64,000 bases of DNA from Fereydounia khargensis (lineage: Eukaryota > Basidiomycota > Ustilaginomycetes > Urocystidales > Fereydouniaceae): positions 248,001 to 312,000 of the forward strand of contig JAOCZO010000013.1 in the NCBI GenBank assembly GCA_026413255.1, in the 5' to 3' direction. A program made the position numbers and the translations under genes. Below are positions 20,417 through 33,699 of this stretch, piece after piece; within the stretch, counting starts at the first letter, position 1; each line of letters begins with the position of its first letter. The notes beneath the pieces are model-generated. The model saw nothing but the letters and a program-made list of their open reading frames with translations, made no database searches and was not told where the DNA came from.

Positions 20417-22084
20417 TTAATGATCGAGGTCCTCCCATGATCGGCCGACCGTGTGTGCCAGATCAGACTCGCTGAGAACCTTGGTCTGCGAAAAGTAGCC
20501 CGCTTGGATCTTGGCATCAATCTCGACACGGCTGTCGGCGGGGATGAGCTCTTCGGGGAGCTCGTAACGCTTGGCAATCTTGATTCCGCTCTGGACAGCA
20601 GCGTCGTACTTCATGTTGCTCATCGAGATCCAGTTGGTAATATTGGTCGCACCCAACCAGTGGAGAATGTCGGGCATCAGAGCTTGGAAGCGCATGTCCT
20701 TTACTCCGGCAATGTTCTCGGTCCTCTTAAAGTAGTTTGATGCCGAGTCTGTGCCCCTCTTGCGTGCATTGTAGACCAGGTACTTGGTCACTTCACCCAG
20801 AGCTCGTCCTTCCTTGCGGAAATAAATGACAGCACCAGCTCCACCGCGCTGTGCAGTCTTGATACACTCTTCGATTCCGAACAGGAGGTAGGGTCGGCAT
20901 GTGCAGATGTCACTGCCAAACACATCAGAGCCGTTGCACTCGTCGTGGATACGGACTGTGACCTCCTTGGTGGGGTCGCGCAGGTCCTCAGGACGACCAA
21001 AGATGTACACCGTCAAACCCGAGATGGGAGGCAGGAACACCTTGAGGTCGTGCCTCGTAAGGAGCTCAGGGTATGATCCGCCAGTGTCTTCGAAGATGGC
21101 GCGTCGAAGAGCACCCTCGGTCACACCGAGGCGTTCGGCCACACCGGGAAGGTACCAGACGGGGTCCACGGCAGCCTTGCTGACATTGACCTCACAGCCT
21201 GGATCCGTGCCCTCTGGCATGCCAGCCAAGCGCTCACTCTTGACAACGATCTTGCCATCGATAGGGAAGGTACCAGCAGCCTGTGCCTTGTCCAGCTCGG
21301 GCATTTTGATGTGTGCCTTAGTAAGCGATGCTGTCGGACGAATGTCAACTCCGGCATCAAAGTCGGACTTGAAGACCTGAGGCGCGAGATGACCCCAGGG
21401 ATCCATTGCGACAATCTTCTTGGGATCAAACCAGCTAGGGTTGGGCGGGATGTCAAAGGGAGGCTCTGTGTTGGTAAAATCTGGTCGATGGTTTGGGTTG
21501 AGCTGGCCCATAGCTATCGCCAGACTCCTGTACACTGAGTAGCTGCCACCGTAGGCACCGATGGCGTTGCGGACCTTGATCGAGTTTGGGTGTCGGCTGG
21601 CGACGACGGGGCCACGTTTGCTCGGCTCCTGAGCGGCCCAGTTGAGGGGCAGAGGCTTGATTCCTACTTGTCCAGGATAGGTTGTGAGAATGACACGAGA
21701 AGAGTAGTAGCCATTGGTCGAGGACGAGGAGGCACCAAGGACTGGGCTCGCTCCGTTGGAGGGGAACTTTTTGTCTGGAGTGAGAACTGGGCTGGAAGAG
21801 TTTGTCTGCGGCAAGAGGTTGGCTGACTGGACAGCAGGGCCGAGCGGTTGCGGAGGGGGAGAAGTGCCTAGCACGGCCTCGATGGGCTGTGATGGAGAGT
21901 AGCTGGACGCATTCAGTGCGGAAAGACCAGTTGAGCTTGGCCTTCGAGCATGTGAAGCTGGGGAGGCTAGGGTGGCAGAGCCGTGGAGGGCATCGACCTT
22001 GGCCTCTAGCTGGGCATTCCTCGTCTTGAGCTCGGTCAGTTCATCGAGAATCTTGGCGAGAACGTCGTTGGTTCCCAGAGACAT
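20417..22084 (-). CDS. URC1: Uracil catabolism protein Urc1 (GTP cyclohydrolase II-like)
   Basis: Single exon, 555 aa. It belongs to the fungal/bacterial URC1 branch of GTP cyclohydrolase II-like enzymes, needed in yeasts such as Lachancea kluyveri to use uracil as nitrogen source. The N-terminal 130 residues are a short coiled coil (LDELTELKTRNAQLEAKVDALHG) and a Ser/Pro-rich linker. The conserved part runs from RVILTTYPGQVGIKPLPLNW to the end. The GCH II zinc ligands are visible as C383, C394 and C396 in DECNGSDVFGSDICTC, followed by VIYFRKEGRALGEVTKYLVY, equivalent to the substrate-binding REGRGIG region of RibA. It is probably cytosolic. No other URC gene (URC4, URC2) lies beside it in this window. 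Identification is firm; the exact reaction of Urc1 is less settled than that of RibA. Confidence 0.92.
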   Translation of the reverse strand: MSLGTNDVLAKILDELTELKTRNAQLEAKVDALHGSATLASPASHARRPSSTGLSALNASSYSPSQPIEAVLGTSPPPQPLGPAVQSANLLPQTNSSSPVLTPDKKFPSNGASPVLGASSSSTNGYYSSRVILTTYPGQVGIKPLPLNWAAQEPSKRGPVVASRHPNSIKVRNAIGAYGGSYSVYRSLAIAMGQLNPNHRPDFTNTEPPFDIPPNPSWFDPKKIVAMDPWGHLAPQVFKSDFDAGVDIRPTASLTKAHIKMPELDKAQAAGTFPIDGKIVVKSERLAGMPEGTDPGCEVNVSKAAVDPVWYLPGVAERLGVTEGALRRAIFEDTGGSYPELLTRHDLKVFLPPISGLTVYIFGRPEDLRDPTKEVTVRIHDECNGSDVFGSDICTCRPYLLFGIEECIKTAQRGGAGAVIYFRKEGRALGEVTKYLVYNARKRGTDSASNYFKRTENIAGVKDMRFQALMPDILHWLGATNITNWISMSNMKYDAAVQSGIKIAKRYELPEELIPADSRVEIDAKIQAGYFSQTKVLSESDLAHTVGRSWEDLDH

Positions 22085-23433
22085 GGTGGGGTGTGTTGTG
22101 TTGCTTGCGCCCAGAACAAATCTATTAAGGTGGCTAACAGCAGGGACTCGGAAGGTGAAGTGGAGGAGGAGGGGAACGGTAATGGAATGGCACGGATAGG
22201 GACTTGGAAAAGGACAGGAGAGACAGGACGGTCGGGAAGCAGCGACACAGACGGCTACTTATGGCAACAGAGGTGAGTGTTGGGTCCGAGCGCGCATTCA
22301 AGGCTGGATGCTCAGCATCGGGCCAACGTGCTTGCTCGGTGGGTCGAGTGGAGCTGTGATAGTGTTGTGTGATTGTAACGTGCCGTTCCGCACAGTACCG
22401 TACAGGGGTCTGGTCTGGCTGGCCCGAGCTTCCGACAGAGGGCTGCTGGGCAGCTAGCTGCCAACTGGGCTGCTAATCAGTCAAGTGACTTGCTTGGCTG
22501 ACGACAAGTGAGTGTGGGCCACATCACTACAGTACAGCACAGTACTTGGTAGGGTTGGCGGATGTGCCGAATCCGAGCCTGGTCCAGCAGCAGTCTGTGA
22601 GCGGTGAGCGGCCGGGCAGCACGAGCAGCAGGCAGGTGTCTTGTCACTCGTTATCGGCACGAGTTGACCCTGCACACGACTCAGCCCTGCTTGGCCGCTG
22701 CTCGCGCAACTCCACACGCACAAAATGGCAGGGGCAGGGCCAGCCAGCCAGCCAGCCCAGACAGACAGTCGCGCGCACGGACACGCTGCCTGTGCTGGAG
22801 CCATCGCTCATCTCCGGATCCTCGGTAACCTGACAACGAACAGGGCCCAGGGCCTCAACCACGCCCTCACTCGAGCCCTCCCGCCGCCGCCAACCTAAGC
22901 TTGTCTCCGGCCTCCGTTGAACCCTGATAAGACTTTGCTTTCTTCCTGTTCGTCCATTCCATGCATTGCGTGTCACTGCTTTAAATTAAGTGCAGCAAAT
23001 GCTGATAGCAACCGTATCTGCAGCGTCTCTGCATCCACTGGCAGCAGGAGGCCTATATCAGGCCATATGCCAGCCCGATCCTTTAACAATCCCAACGGCG
23101 CATACTGTACTGTATTACCTAGGCACCAAGTACCGACACGATCAGATCAACAACATGACATAACATAGCTTGTTCACTTTCAAGTCTCTCTTTCTTGCAC
23201 AAGCACTGGACAGCCAATTCCTGGGGGACAAAATGGTCGGTCGCATTTCATTGTATTGAGGGCGGGGCTCGACAGGCGAGGGCATCAGAGGCGGTCCTCG
23301 CGACCACCCAGACACCCTCCATCCGGTATCGTAAGCGAAGTAACAAAACGGCCAGCCCCGCTAAGCGTCGTCGCCCACGAGACAAAACATGACGCGGCTA
23401 GACCGTCAAGATTCAACACGAATATTAACATGT
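22085..23433. other. Intergenic region upstream of URC1
   Basis: 1.35 kb between the URC1 start and the ARF1 stop. It contains ACAGTACCGTACAG (about 22391-22406), CTACAGTACAGCACAGTAC (about 22528-22546) and ATACTGTACTGTA (about 23102-23115), plus CAGCCAGC repeats near 22742-22760. No gene is supported. Confidence 0.55.
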
Positions 23434-24801
<1,368 letters not shown>

Positions 24802-27540
24802 GTTGGCTAGATTTTGCGATCCACGTAGGACGAAGAAGTGGGTGTGCGTGTAGCGATTGAAGGAGTTAGAGGTGTGGAAGGGAGATAGGGAACCTAGGAT
24901 CCGACCAGAGTTGAGGGATCAGTAGGCACGAAGTCGGATGCGGAAGAGGTGTAGAGGTGGTGGTGTAAGGTTGATGCTGGTGGAGTGAAGCCAGTGACGA
25001 CCGAGGTGGCTGGAAGGGGAAGGGAAGCGATCGGCCAGACGTGACGGGCAGAGGCGTGACCAAACCAGCGAAGAGACAGACACAAAGACAAGAGGGGGGC
25101 GGCGCAGAGAAGCAGGCAGTAATCCAGACAGTCAGGAAGAGGGGGCGTGGTGCGTGAGTGAGGTCGGGGCGGACGCGCGGGCGGGTTGGCTGGCTAGCTG
25201 GCTGGTTGCCCTTCGGTTTCCTTCATCCAGTGAATGAGTGTGCGTGCAGCTTGCGTGTGTGCATCGGCTCAGGTTCAGGCCAAGCAGGGAAACAGCGCGA
25301 AGGGCCACGACGAACGCCCAGCCGCTGGCTTTTCCCTTTCTCTCTCTCTCGTTTCTTCCCCACTATTCCTGGAAAATGCGCACACAGAGAGAGGGAGGGC
25401 AAAAGAGGGGGATCGATTGGAATTGAATTCCTCATGAATACGACACCCAACGCGCGCTTGCCAAGGGCGTTTAATCCGAGCGCTGCACGGTCGCTGCATG
25501 CTTTGACAAGGGAATTCTCCTGATTTCAAGTCATGCCTAACCCCCCGATTACCAATTGAACTCGAGTTGCAAAACCAGTAATAGAAATTTTTGGATTAAT
25601 TTTATTCTCCTGGGCTCGAGGCTTGAACTGTGACTGCAACTGCAACTGCGGGCGCGCTGACTGACTAACTGACTGACTGACTGGCTGGCTGGCCGGCCGG
25701 CCGGCCGCGCAAGACCGCCAGCAAAGCAACCCAAACGCCAGCAGCGCGCGCAGACGTGGCACTGGACGGAACACCAGGAACTGGCTCCCTCGCCCTGCGG
25801 GTATGGGTAAAAATGAGTCGCGCAGCAGCGACCACAACAGCGAGTCTCAAGTATGGCCAGCTCTTGTCTAAGTCATCGCCGATCCATACAAAGGACGTGG
25901 TGATGTGCACCATGAAATACGGTGCCACTGAGCAAAACTCGAACTCAAAGTGCGGCTTCAGAGGGGCAGTGCCTCGAAGGACAAGGTCCCGGCCAGCTTC
26001 TTCTCGTACGACACGATTCACAAGGTGCTCTAAATGCTCATACCCTACAAGTGCTCCTCCTGCGAGGAAGGATCGTGCTTGGACCTGAGCGGCGCTACAT
26101 CTGGAGGATGCCGTCAAGGATTGGCTGCCGTCAGTGCTTCACGCCACATTCTTGGACCGTGATTCACAGTATCCAAACAGGTGCATTCGGGCCGTATTCA
26201 CGCTCACTGTCAGTGCCGATGGGCACATGTCCATCCCGTGTACCTGGAATTCGTGTGGGCAATTCCGTGCTGTAGCATCAAGATGAGCAAGGCGATGCTT
26301 CCATTCCTCGACCGACGACCTTCTTTCTGAGGAAAGGTTACGATACCGTTAGCATCACCGGCGCCGCGGCGGTCGCTGCTGCTCCTGCTGCTGCCGGTGT
26401 TGCTCATGTGCGTGTCTTCTGCTCGCAGGCTGGGAACGCGCAGCACCGCACCGCACCCCACCGCACCCCACCGCACCGCACTAGAAAGTGTTACTTTTGC
26501 ACAGCCGAGCCTCCCCAGTCGCGTCACCTGCACCGCGATCCAACCCAGCCGCCCAACACATTTTGACATACTTCAATCGACCTGTCACATTGCACAAGAA
26601 GCCATCTTAGGCAGTCGCCCGCAACGCTTGCCATGCTTGCAATGCTCGTATTTCGTGACCTCCCGTGTCCTACCAATTCAAGATAGGAAAGAATGACTTC
26701 AGAGCTGCCACCGATTGCCTCAACGACGCCTTCTGTCGCGCCCCATCGCTTTGCAAGCTGCTCCACTGCCATCGCCAACAAAGCCTGACGCGCAGCGCAG
26801 GCGAGCCAGTCGAGCATTGCATGTGTTTCAGTGTAAGATCTGAGGCGCGCCCAGTCTCCTACCCTTCCCCTGCCTCCTATCACCTCATCTGGTATTTGCA
26901 TCCCCAAGGGACCGCAGAGGGACCCGTGGTAGTGACTGCGGGACTCAGCATCCTCTCCGCTCCTTCCAGGAATGGAACGGAAGAGCAATCTAGCGAAGAC
27001 CCGTCTGCACATTGCACAGCTCACATCTGCCGGATGTCGCACCATCTGTTGCAGCGCCTTCCTCTGTAGACAAGTCCAAGCAGCTCTACTACCGCTCGAT
27101 TCGTGCTGAATGTACCGCTTGGTCCTCATAACTATTACCAACGGTCCTCCCCCTTCCCAACCCCCCCCCCCTTTTGTTTCTCCTTCCATCTCTCCTCTCT
27201 CTCTCCCCCAAGTGTCCCCCTTTACCTTTCATTCCTCCACCCCCTCCCCTTTCACTCACGCTCTTTTCCACACTCTTTACCACACTCTTTACCACACTCT
27301 TTTTCCACGATAGTATCTTGACGTTGTCTGTTCACTGCCTAATATCACCCATCATCTTGACTATCACTCTTTTGATCGATCCAACTCTACACTCTCTTTA
27401 ACCAACACTATCTTTGGCTTGGATCGAATACCGGCAACGACTAGAAAGCCTCACACTAGACAGCAAACGGAATCAATCGACGCATTCGAATCTCACACCT
27501 GGCTCAATTTAGAGGCAGCCCTCGATAACATTTGCCTGTC
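24802..27540. other. 2.7-kb divergent gap
   Basis: Between the divergent ARF1 gene and the 545-aa gene. It has a tetranucleotide tract (CTGA/GGCT/GGCC units, about 25656-25708), a CACCGCACCC tandem near 26444-26480, and a strongly CT-rich leader with three copies of CACTCTTTAC (about 27269-27303) before the next gene. Several short frames exist, but none was supported as a gene. Confidence 0.5.
25656..25708. repeat. CTGA/GGCT/GGCC tetranucleotide tract
   Basis: CTGA units change stepwise to CTGG and then CCGG repeats. The unit resembles the GACT tract at 1973-2010. Confidence 0.8.
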
Positions 27541-29178
27541 ATGCAAACGAACGCTTCCTTTTCAGCTTCACGACACGGGCGACCTAGGCCGTCAAACATC
27601 TTTCCGGGCTCGCGAACTGCATCCGATGAGCGACCTTGGCCATCACCTTCTTTCAACAGCTCCATGTCATTGACCAACGTGGAAGATGTGTTTGTCGACA
27701 AATCAAGGGCATCAGCCATGTCGCGTAGATCGAGCGCAGGACTGCCACCTACGCCAGTGACAGCAAGTATCCTTCCATCTCCGCGCTCGAATGGCGAGAG
27801 ACTTCCAAGCCTTTCGGATCTGTTCGTCAACGACGATGGGATCCTCGCTCCCCTGACACCGATTAGCACGCCACAAGTGGAGGGGATGTACATGTCACCC
27901 TCGAGCCGGGGTAGCAGCTCCGCTCAAGAAGGACGGCATTCAAGCTCGCCGACGGGCTGGAATGGCGGTTGGAGTCAGTCCAGGGAGACTTACAGTGTCA
28001 ATAGACGAAGCTCAGAGATTGTATTCTCGAGATCTCAAATGCCGACCAGTGACAGCGTGGTGGGACTCGGTATTGACCTCGAAAGTACGCCCAAGGCCTT
28101 GTCTAGGACAGACAAAAAACGCTGCATCCGCGATTCGCATCCTTTATCTTCTCCTCCGATCTCGCATCCAGGTGCTCCACGTCTGGGTGTGATCGAGAAG
28201 GGAGTATTCGAGGACTTCCGAGCGGGACCAGGAGGTACTTCTCCGGAAAAGCGACGTGAGCTTGGCTTTGGATGGACCAAATTTGTTGCGCCCCGCGAAG
28301 CAAGGCTCGAGTCTCGCTTTGGCCCAACGTCGGTTGCCATGGAGCGAGAGGCAGCAGTGCGCCTGGAAGAAGGCATGCCTCGGGCCGGAAACCTGTATGG
28401 ACTGGGTATTGATCTGAACCCAAGTGTTTCTGCGAATGAGCAGGCGAGCATGGTGGTCGAGGCGAACAAAGTGGCAACATCGCGGGACATGAGGCCAAGC
28501 TCTAGCGGCTCGACGGGCCACACGGGCTTGACTCCCTCTTTTCGTACGAACCGAATCAGTGGAGTCGACACTCCGACACGCGTGTCGACGCAACGCTCGC
28601 CGAATAAAGACAAGGCGAGGAAAGCTTCTCCGCGAAGCCCCACCGAGGCGACCAAGGGTAAGCGACCGGGGCAGCTCAACTTTCGAGCGCAGTACTCGGC
28701 ACCGAGCAAAGAGGAGAGGGCAAATGCTTCTCGAGAGATCTCGCAGACACCAATCAAGTCGAAGCCGATGTTTAGACTTGACAATGGATCTTCGTCCAAG
28801 AAGGCGGCTGGCAAGGGGAGGCGAAGCAAGACAAGCGATGCACAGTGGGGCGTATTCGGAATCAAGGAGGACTGGAAGCCACTGCATTCTCCGGCAAGCT
28901 GCAAGGCTGTTGGACTTGGTAACAGGAACCGTCTGAATGAGGAAGAAAGTGCGATGGCTAGGGTGGCAAGTCCTGGGAAACGTGGCTCACAAGGTGCTGG
29001 GATGGACTTGTCGCCGTCCAAGAGGCATCGCATTGGATATGAAGGAGCACCAGGAAGCTTTGGCCAAATGAAGGAGAACGTGATGGAGGTTGGAAGCGGT
29101 GGCGGAGGCTTGAAAAGGTCGAAAGCAGGTACTGGATCTAGTGCCTCGCCGCGTAAGACGGTGGTCGGACTGCGTTAA
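27541..29178 (+). CDS. Unknown SP/TP-rich protein
   Basis: 545 aa, one exon, starting at the first ATG (MQTNASFSASRHGRPRPSNI). No family was recognised. The N-terminal quarter has many proline-directed sites (LPPTPVTASILPSPR; LAPLTPISTPQ) and a hydrophobic motif LPSLSDLFVNDDGI. Two similar segments, VVGLGIDLESTP and LYGLGIDLNPSV, form a short internal repeat about 100 residues apart. The C-terminal third is basic with SPNK/SPTE/SPGK/SPSK motifs, typical of chromatin- or cell-cycle-linked disordered proteins, and ends in a Gly-rich, Lys/Arg-rich tail. It lies upstream of DBF4 on the same strand. A CDK-regulated nuclear protein is plausible but unproven. Confidence 0.75.
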   Translation: MQTNASFSASRHGRPRPSNIFPGSRTASDERPWPSPSFNSSMSLTNVEDVFVDKSRASAMSRRSSAGLPPTPVTASILPSPRSNGERLPSLSDLFVNDDGILAPLTPISTPQVEGMYMSPSSRGSSSAQEGRHSSSPTGWNGGWSQSRETYSVNRRSSEIVFSRSQMPTSDSVVGLGIDLESTPKALSRTDKKRCIRDSHPLSSPPISHPGAPRLGVIEKGVFEDFRAGPGGTSPEKRRELGFGWTKFVAPREARLESRFGPTSVAMEREAAVRLEEGMPRAGNLYGLGIDLNPSVSANEQASMVVEANKVATSRDMRPSSSGSTGHTGLTPSFRTNRISGVDTPTRVSTQRSPNKDKARKASPRSPTEATKGKRPGQLNFRAQYSAPSKEERANASREISQTPIKSKPMFRLDNGSSSKKAAGKGRRSKTSDAQWGVFGIKEDWKPLHSPASCKAVGLGNRNRLNEEESAMARVASPGKRGSQGAGMDLSPSKRHRIGYEGAPGSFGQMKENVMEVGSGGGGLKRSKAGTGSSASPRKTVVGLR

Positions 29179-30404
29179 AAGCTGAACATGTTGATTTGAA
29201 CCAAGCCAAGCCAAGGCATACCACACATTACAATATGATACAATGCTATGTTAATACTCGATACTCATGAGACGGTGCAGTGTCGCAGCGGAGAGAAGGC
29301 CAAAGATGACAAAAATCAAAAATCCCGGGAAAAAAAGAAAAGAAAAAAAAACCCTCGTGTGGAGGTCGCTTCTCGATTGGACGCAAACATGCACACCGTC
29401 TGGCGCGTGAGGGCACTGCAGAGGGTCACAACGCACAACGCACAACGCGTCTTTGCCAGACGAGGCGAAACGAGACGAGAAGACGCGTCCGAGACATGAG
29501 AGAGACTTGTGACACGGCTCGAAGGGCAGGCCGGCCAGGCAAACAGGCAAGCCAAGCAGGCAGGATGGCAGGATGGCAGGATGGCAGGATGACAGGATGA
29601 CATACGCTAATGGCGAGTTTCAGAAGCATTCAAACGTATCGAGTTGTTAAGCAAGCCCGTTGATTCCAATATGCAAGAGGCGAGGGGAAAAAAAGACCGG
29701 GTCAAAGTCCTGGCACTCCTTGCTTTGGCCTACTGTAAATGCACCACCACCGGCGGGTCGTCAAGTCGGAACACACACTAAGCGGTGATCTATATGCGCT
29801 CGACAAGCAGAGATTGTGTGTGTGAGGATACAGTATCGAGCGAGTGATTATTCCGTGTGTTGCAATGTGCTACGTTTGCCCTGTTCTGCTCTGCTCTGCT
29901 CGTCTCTTCTCTGCGTGACCTGTTGTCTGTCGCGCCTGGATCACGGCCGGCAGCTGAGCGCGAAGGCAGGCAGAAGCCAGACAATTTGCGGCAGAGCGTG
30001 TGTGTGAGCGTGTGCGCGGGTCGCCGCCTGTGAGTAAGTGAGTGAGTGAGTGAGTGAGTGAGTGAGTGAGTGACTGCTCTACTCGTTGTATGCTGCCTCC
30101 TTACTCTCTTCTATCACTTGCTCCTCCACGCCCTCTCCCTTCCACTCTCTCACCTCGCTGTCCATCTCATCCGCCCAACTGGCTGGCTCTCTGCCTTGGC
30201 TTCCTAGATAGAGCCTCGTCCTGCTCGTTTTCCTTCCCTCTCACGCTTTCGACCATCGTCATCCACTCTCCATCCCAGCCGATGCAAATATGAACGACTC
30301 GCCATCCCTCTCGTAACAAGCAATCCGTCACCATCTCTTCCTCTCTTCAAGCATTGCATTCCATCCCGGCTGTCGTCACCAACCAACACCAAACAACAGC
30401 AGCC
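29179..30404. other. Intergenic region upstream of DBF4
   Basis: 1.2 kb holding GGCAGGATGGCAGGATG repeats near 29558-29600, a GCTCT repeat near 29884-29900, a (GAGT)n tract at 30031-30073 and a CT-rich stretch before DBF4. No gene was recognised. Confidence 0.55.
30031..30073. repeat. (TGAG)n microsatellite
   Basis: About ten copies of a TGAG/AGTG tetranucleotide, 330 bp upstream of the DBF4 start codon. Confidence 0.9.
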
Positions 30405-33117
30405 ATGGGGCCTGGTCTTCTGGGCTCAGTCCGCTTACCACTCGCGGCCAAGAATGTCTCCACTCCCAACCGCCTCTCCCAAGACTCGACCACCAAGCCA
30501 GACACTTCAAAGCACAACCTCAGCAACGGCCCATTCCCCTCTCAGATCCCAAAGCCCAAGCCTTCTCAGGAAACCATTTCACGCTCATCCACCATCTCCA
30601 CCAGCCGATCCCAGTCCCAGTCCCAGTCCCAGTCCCAGTCAGCTCTACCGAGGCCTGTCAGACCCGTTCAACGCGTCCGACCTCGAGCTTCTCCCGAGCT
30701 AGATGCCACCCGCACTCTCGTCACCACCCCCAAGAAGCGTGCAGTACCTCTTGAAGACGTCCATGTCCGTAATGCCCCCGCATACAGTCCAAGCAAAAGG
30801 AGCCGCTCATCCAAAAGCGGCACCGGAAGTAGTGCTGCCGAACCAAGCACCGGCACTGCCACCAGTCTTGCCCACGATCTGAGCGGTGTCAAAGTCGCCG
30901 AAGCACCCACCAGGCCCTCCCCTGCTCCATCCGCTCTGCGTGCCCCAAAGCACCCTCAATCAAAGCCTACCACACAAAGGATCGACAAGATCTCTAGATT
31001 GCCTGAGCAGGAACGCCACGAACGCCTTGCCCGCGAACGTCAGGCAGAAGAGGAACGCAAAATCTGGCGTCACAAGTTCAGAAAAGCCTTTCCCAGCTTT
31101 ATCTTCTACTTTGACAAGGTCGACTCCGGGCTTGTCAAGGATGTTACTGCTGTCATTCATCAGCTAGGAGGCGTAAGTCCAAGTCTCTTCAACTCTTCTG
31201 TCTGTTCAAACCGATACGCCGCTCATCACTTTTCCTTCTTTCCAATAGTCTGTCGACCAGTTCTTCTCTCGCAACGTAACCCATCTCATCACCACTCGCA
31301 CAACCCCATCCACCAGCCAGTCGAGAGACGATGTGGGCAAGGAAAACACCCAGAGCCTCGCAGCCTCAAGAGAAGCATCAAAGGAGGCAGTTCGCAAGCC
31401 CCTCAGACCGAGCATCCCAAGATCAAGGTTGTCGCCCTCAAAAGTTTCTGCCGATCCGAGTCGTCACCGCGGGTAAGTCATCCACATGCCCCTGTTCGCA
31501 TTACATCCACAATATAGACTCGCACTCACGCCCCTGTGTTCACTGTCCTTGCTCTCAGTTTGCCGCTCTACTCGGAACGAAACCCCTTTGATGACTCGGC
31601 TCCCCAGGCTGCTAGCGCTGGCGATATCATTCTCAAAGCGCAGGCATTCGGCATGAAGGTCTGGCGGCATGACAGTGCGTACAGCGCCAGCCACTTTTTC
31701 CCAACCCAGAATCCCAAACACTAACCCTCTCATCCTCCTTCCCCTCGTCACAGAGCTCTGCACCATCCTCAAGATGCTCACAGATGAACCAGTCTCTACC
31801 ACAGCCCATGCCGGAAGACAAGATCTCTCGCAAATGCTAGAGCAAGAGAAGCTCTACGGCTCGCATGAACGTGACCCGAATACCGCGCGCGGCGACTACC
31901 ACTACTTTCAAAAGGGCAACTTTTACTTGATCGTCGAGGACGCCACCATGGAGCATCGGCCCATCATGTGCTCTGAGTTTGAGTACGGTCGCCGACAGCA
32001 ACTTGAGGGCCTGGATCCGCCGTGGCCCATACTTCACGGAGAGCTCGAAGGTCGCTGCCCGTTCACAAAGTATGACTTGACCAAACAAAGGCTCACCCGC
32101 AGCAACACTAGCCACCAAACTTTACGTAGAGCCGTGTCGCTCAACAACATGGTCAAACGCAATGCAGGCCCGCCCTCCCCAAAGCTTGCAAACGAAGAGC
32201 CACGTCTCGCAAGGGCAAACCAGTACCCGCTTGCTTCTGGCAACAGCGTTTCCATCACATCCAACATTGCCTCGACAACCTCAACGGCGCTCACTGAGCA
32301 GCCGGCTCACGCTGTCGGCCTGCCCCAGAACCGCAGAGTGGCCGAGCTCGGCAAGAGGATGCATACGCCACTCCTCCACTCACCAGCGACTAAACTCCCT
32401 GCAAGTCCTGCAAGTATGATCCCTGGCAGTGCAGGAAGTGGAGTTGGAGGCATCAGCGGAGGTGCCGAGATAGGTAGCGGCTCTGGCTCTAGCACTGCGC
32501 CCGGTGCCACTGCTCAGACCCCAGTCCGTCAAACGGACCATTCACGCGGTGCTGTTGTACGACGAATGCTGGGCATGACTGACCATGATGGCAAGCCCTC
32601 GGCTCACAGTCAGGGTATGAGGAGATCAGTCAGCACCAGCGCCGTCCGCCCCCCACGACCTCCGGAAAAGAGACCAGGCTACTGCGAGAATTGCCGTATC
32701 AAGTATGACGACTTTGACAGCCATGTGCTGAGCAGAATGCACCGCAAGTTCGCATGCGAGGATGCCAACTTCCTCGGCATTGACGAGCTCATCTTCCGCC
32801 TCCAACGTCCCTTGGCTCCAGCTTCCGTGCCCAGCTCTCAGGAAGCCGACGCAACTTCTGCTATTGAAACAGATGACCACTGGGACGTCGCTCATTCCGA
32901 CAATAGGAGCGAGACATCTCGTTGCGAAGAGAGTGACTCGGGTGCTTCCACTGGTGAGCAAGACGAGGAGCAACACGATCGCGCCGAGGTGCAGCTCCCA
33001 GTCCGCAACGTTAACGAGGTCTTCATGGTAGAGGACTCGGAAGCCTCATTCGATCAGAGAAGGCAGGACACTCCGTTCTACGACGAGTTTTTCCCGTCCG
33101 CGAGTCCACAGCCCTAA
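30405..33117 (+). CDS. DBF4: DBF4/Dfp1/Him1 regulatory subunit of Cdc7 kinase
   Basis: Four exons: 30405-31172, 31249-31472, 31559-31674 and 31754-33117, giving 823 aa in frame. Dbf4 activates Cdc7 to phosphorylate MCM and fire replication origins in the nucleus. The N-motif/BRCT-like region is at about 222-275 (KAFPSFIFYFDKVDSGLVKD, then VDQFFSRNVTHLITT). Motif M is at about 424 (FYLIVEDATMEHRPIMCSEF). The C-motif zinc finger is at about 679-700, with C-x2-C-x9-H-x5-H in CENCRIKYDDFDSHVLSRMH. An SQ repeat (SQSQSQSQSQS, from CCCAGT units near 30611-30642) lies in the N-terminal tail, and a Ser/Gly-rich linker sits between motifs M and C. The first ATG follows a CAGCAGCC leader. It converges on a Borealin-like gene. 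Identification is firm. Confidence 0.95.
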
Positions 33118-33699
33118 ACGCACTCACCCTGGCAACATGCACAGCGATCAAATCCCCAACCATCCTCCGCTCGTCCTTGCCCACGACCCGAGTCTCTGCG
33201 AAAGATTCGGCCCTTTGATTTGGCGCCTTGACCGCATCCTCAATCCCCTTTTCATCCAAGCATCCCCCCGACCCCCCTCCATGTCACGACAATCTGTCTG
33301 CATCTGTGATACCTTCATCGTCCCCAATGTACCGTCTCCATCCAAAGTTTCAGCTCTAGCAGCCCACATTCAGTTTCGCAGCAATCTTGACCAAATCAAT
33401 CAACCATGCAATTGCAGTATCATATACAGTATAGTGATGTACGTGACGAGTGGCAGATTGATACGATTACTCTGAGTTCTCGCACTTTGAATTAATCCCT
33501 TTCCCTTATGCCACATGAGCACGTCGGAGGGAGTTTGGTGTACTTTACCGAATGCACTGTGCGGTACTGAAGATTCATTCTTTTGTGATGTATTCCGATG
33601 CTGAAGAGGGCTCACTCCTCGGTAGGTGACAATGCTGCTGCGGATATGGGTATCGTATGTAATACAAGATGTGACGAAGGACACGGAATTTGAAAGGGT
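33118..33699. other. Convergent 3' intergenic region
   Basis: 582 bp between the stops of DBF4 and the Borealin-like gene. It includes ATACAGTATAGTG at about 33424-33436. No gene is seen. Confidence 0.6.

Noticed and set aside
25665-26162. Possible protein remnants, including a plus-strand stretch with KDKVPASFFSYDTIHKVL and a Cys-rich frame just after it (26034-26162)
   Set aside because: Composition looks protein-like but there is no start, no joining splice sites and no recognisable family; the minus-strand frame here is no better.
30031-30073. CRISPR-like or satellite array
   Set aside because: It is a plain tetranucleotide microsatellite with no spacers; the same holds for the tracts at 1973-2010 and 25656-25708.
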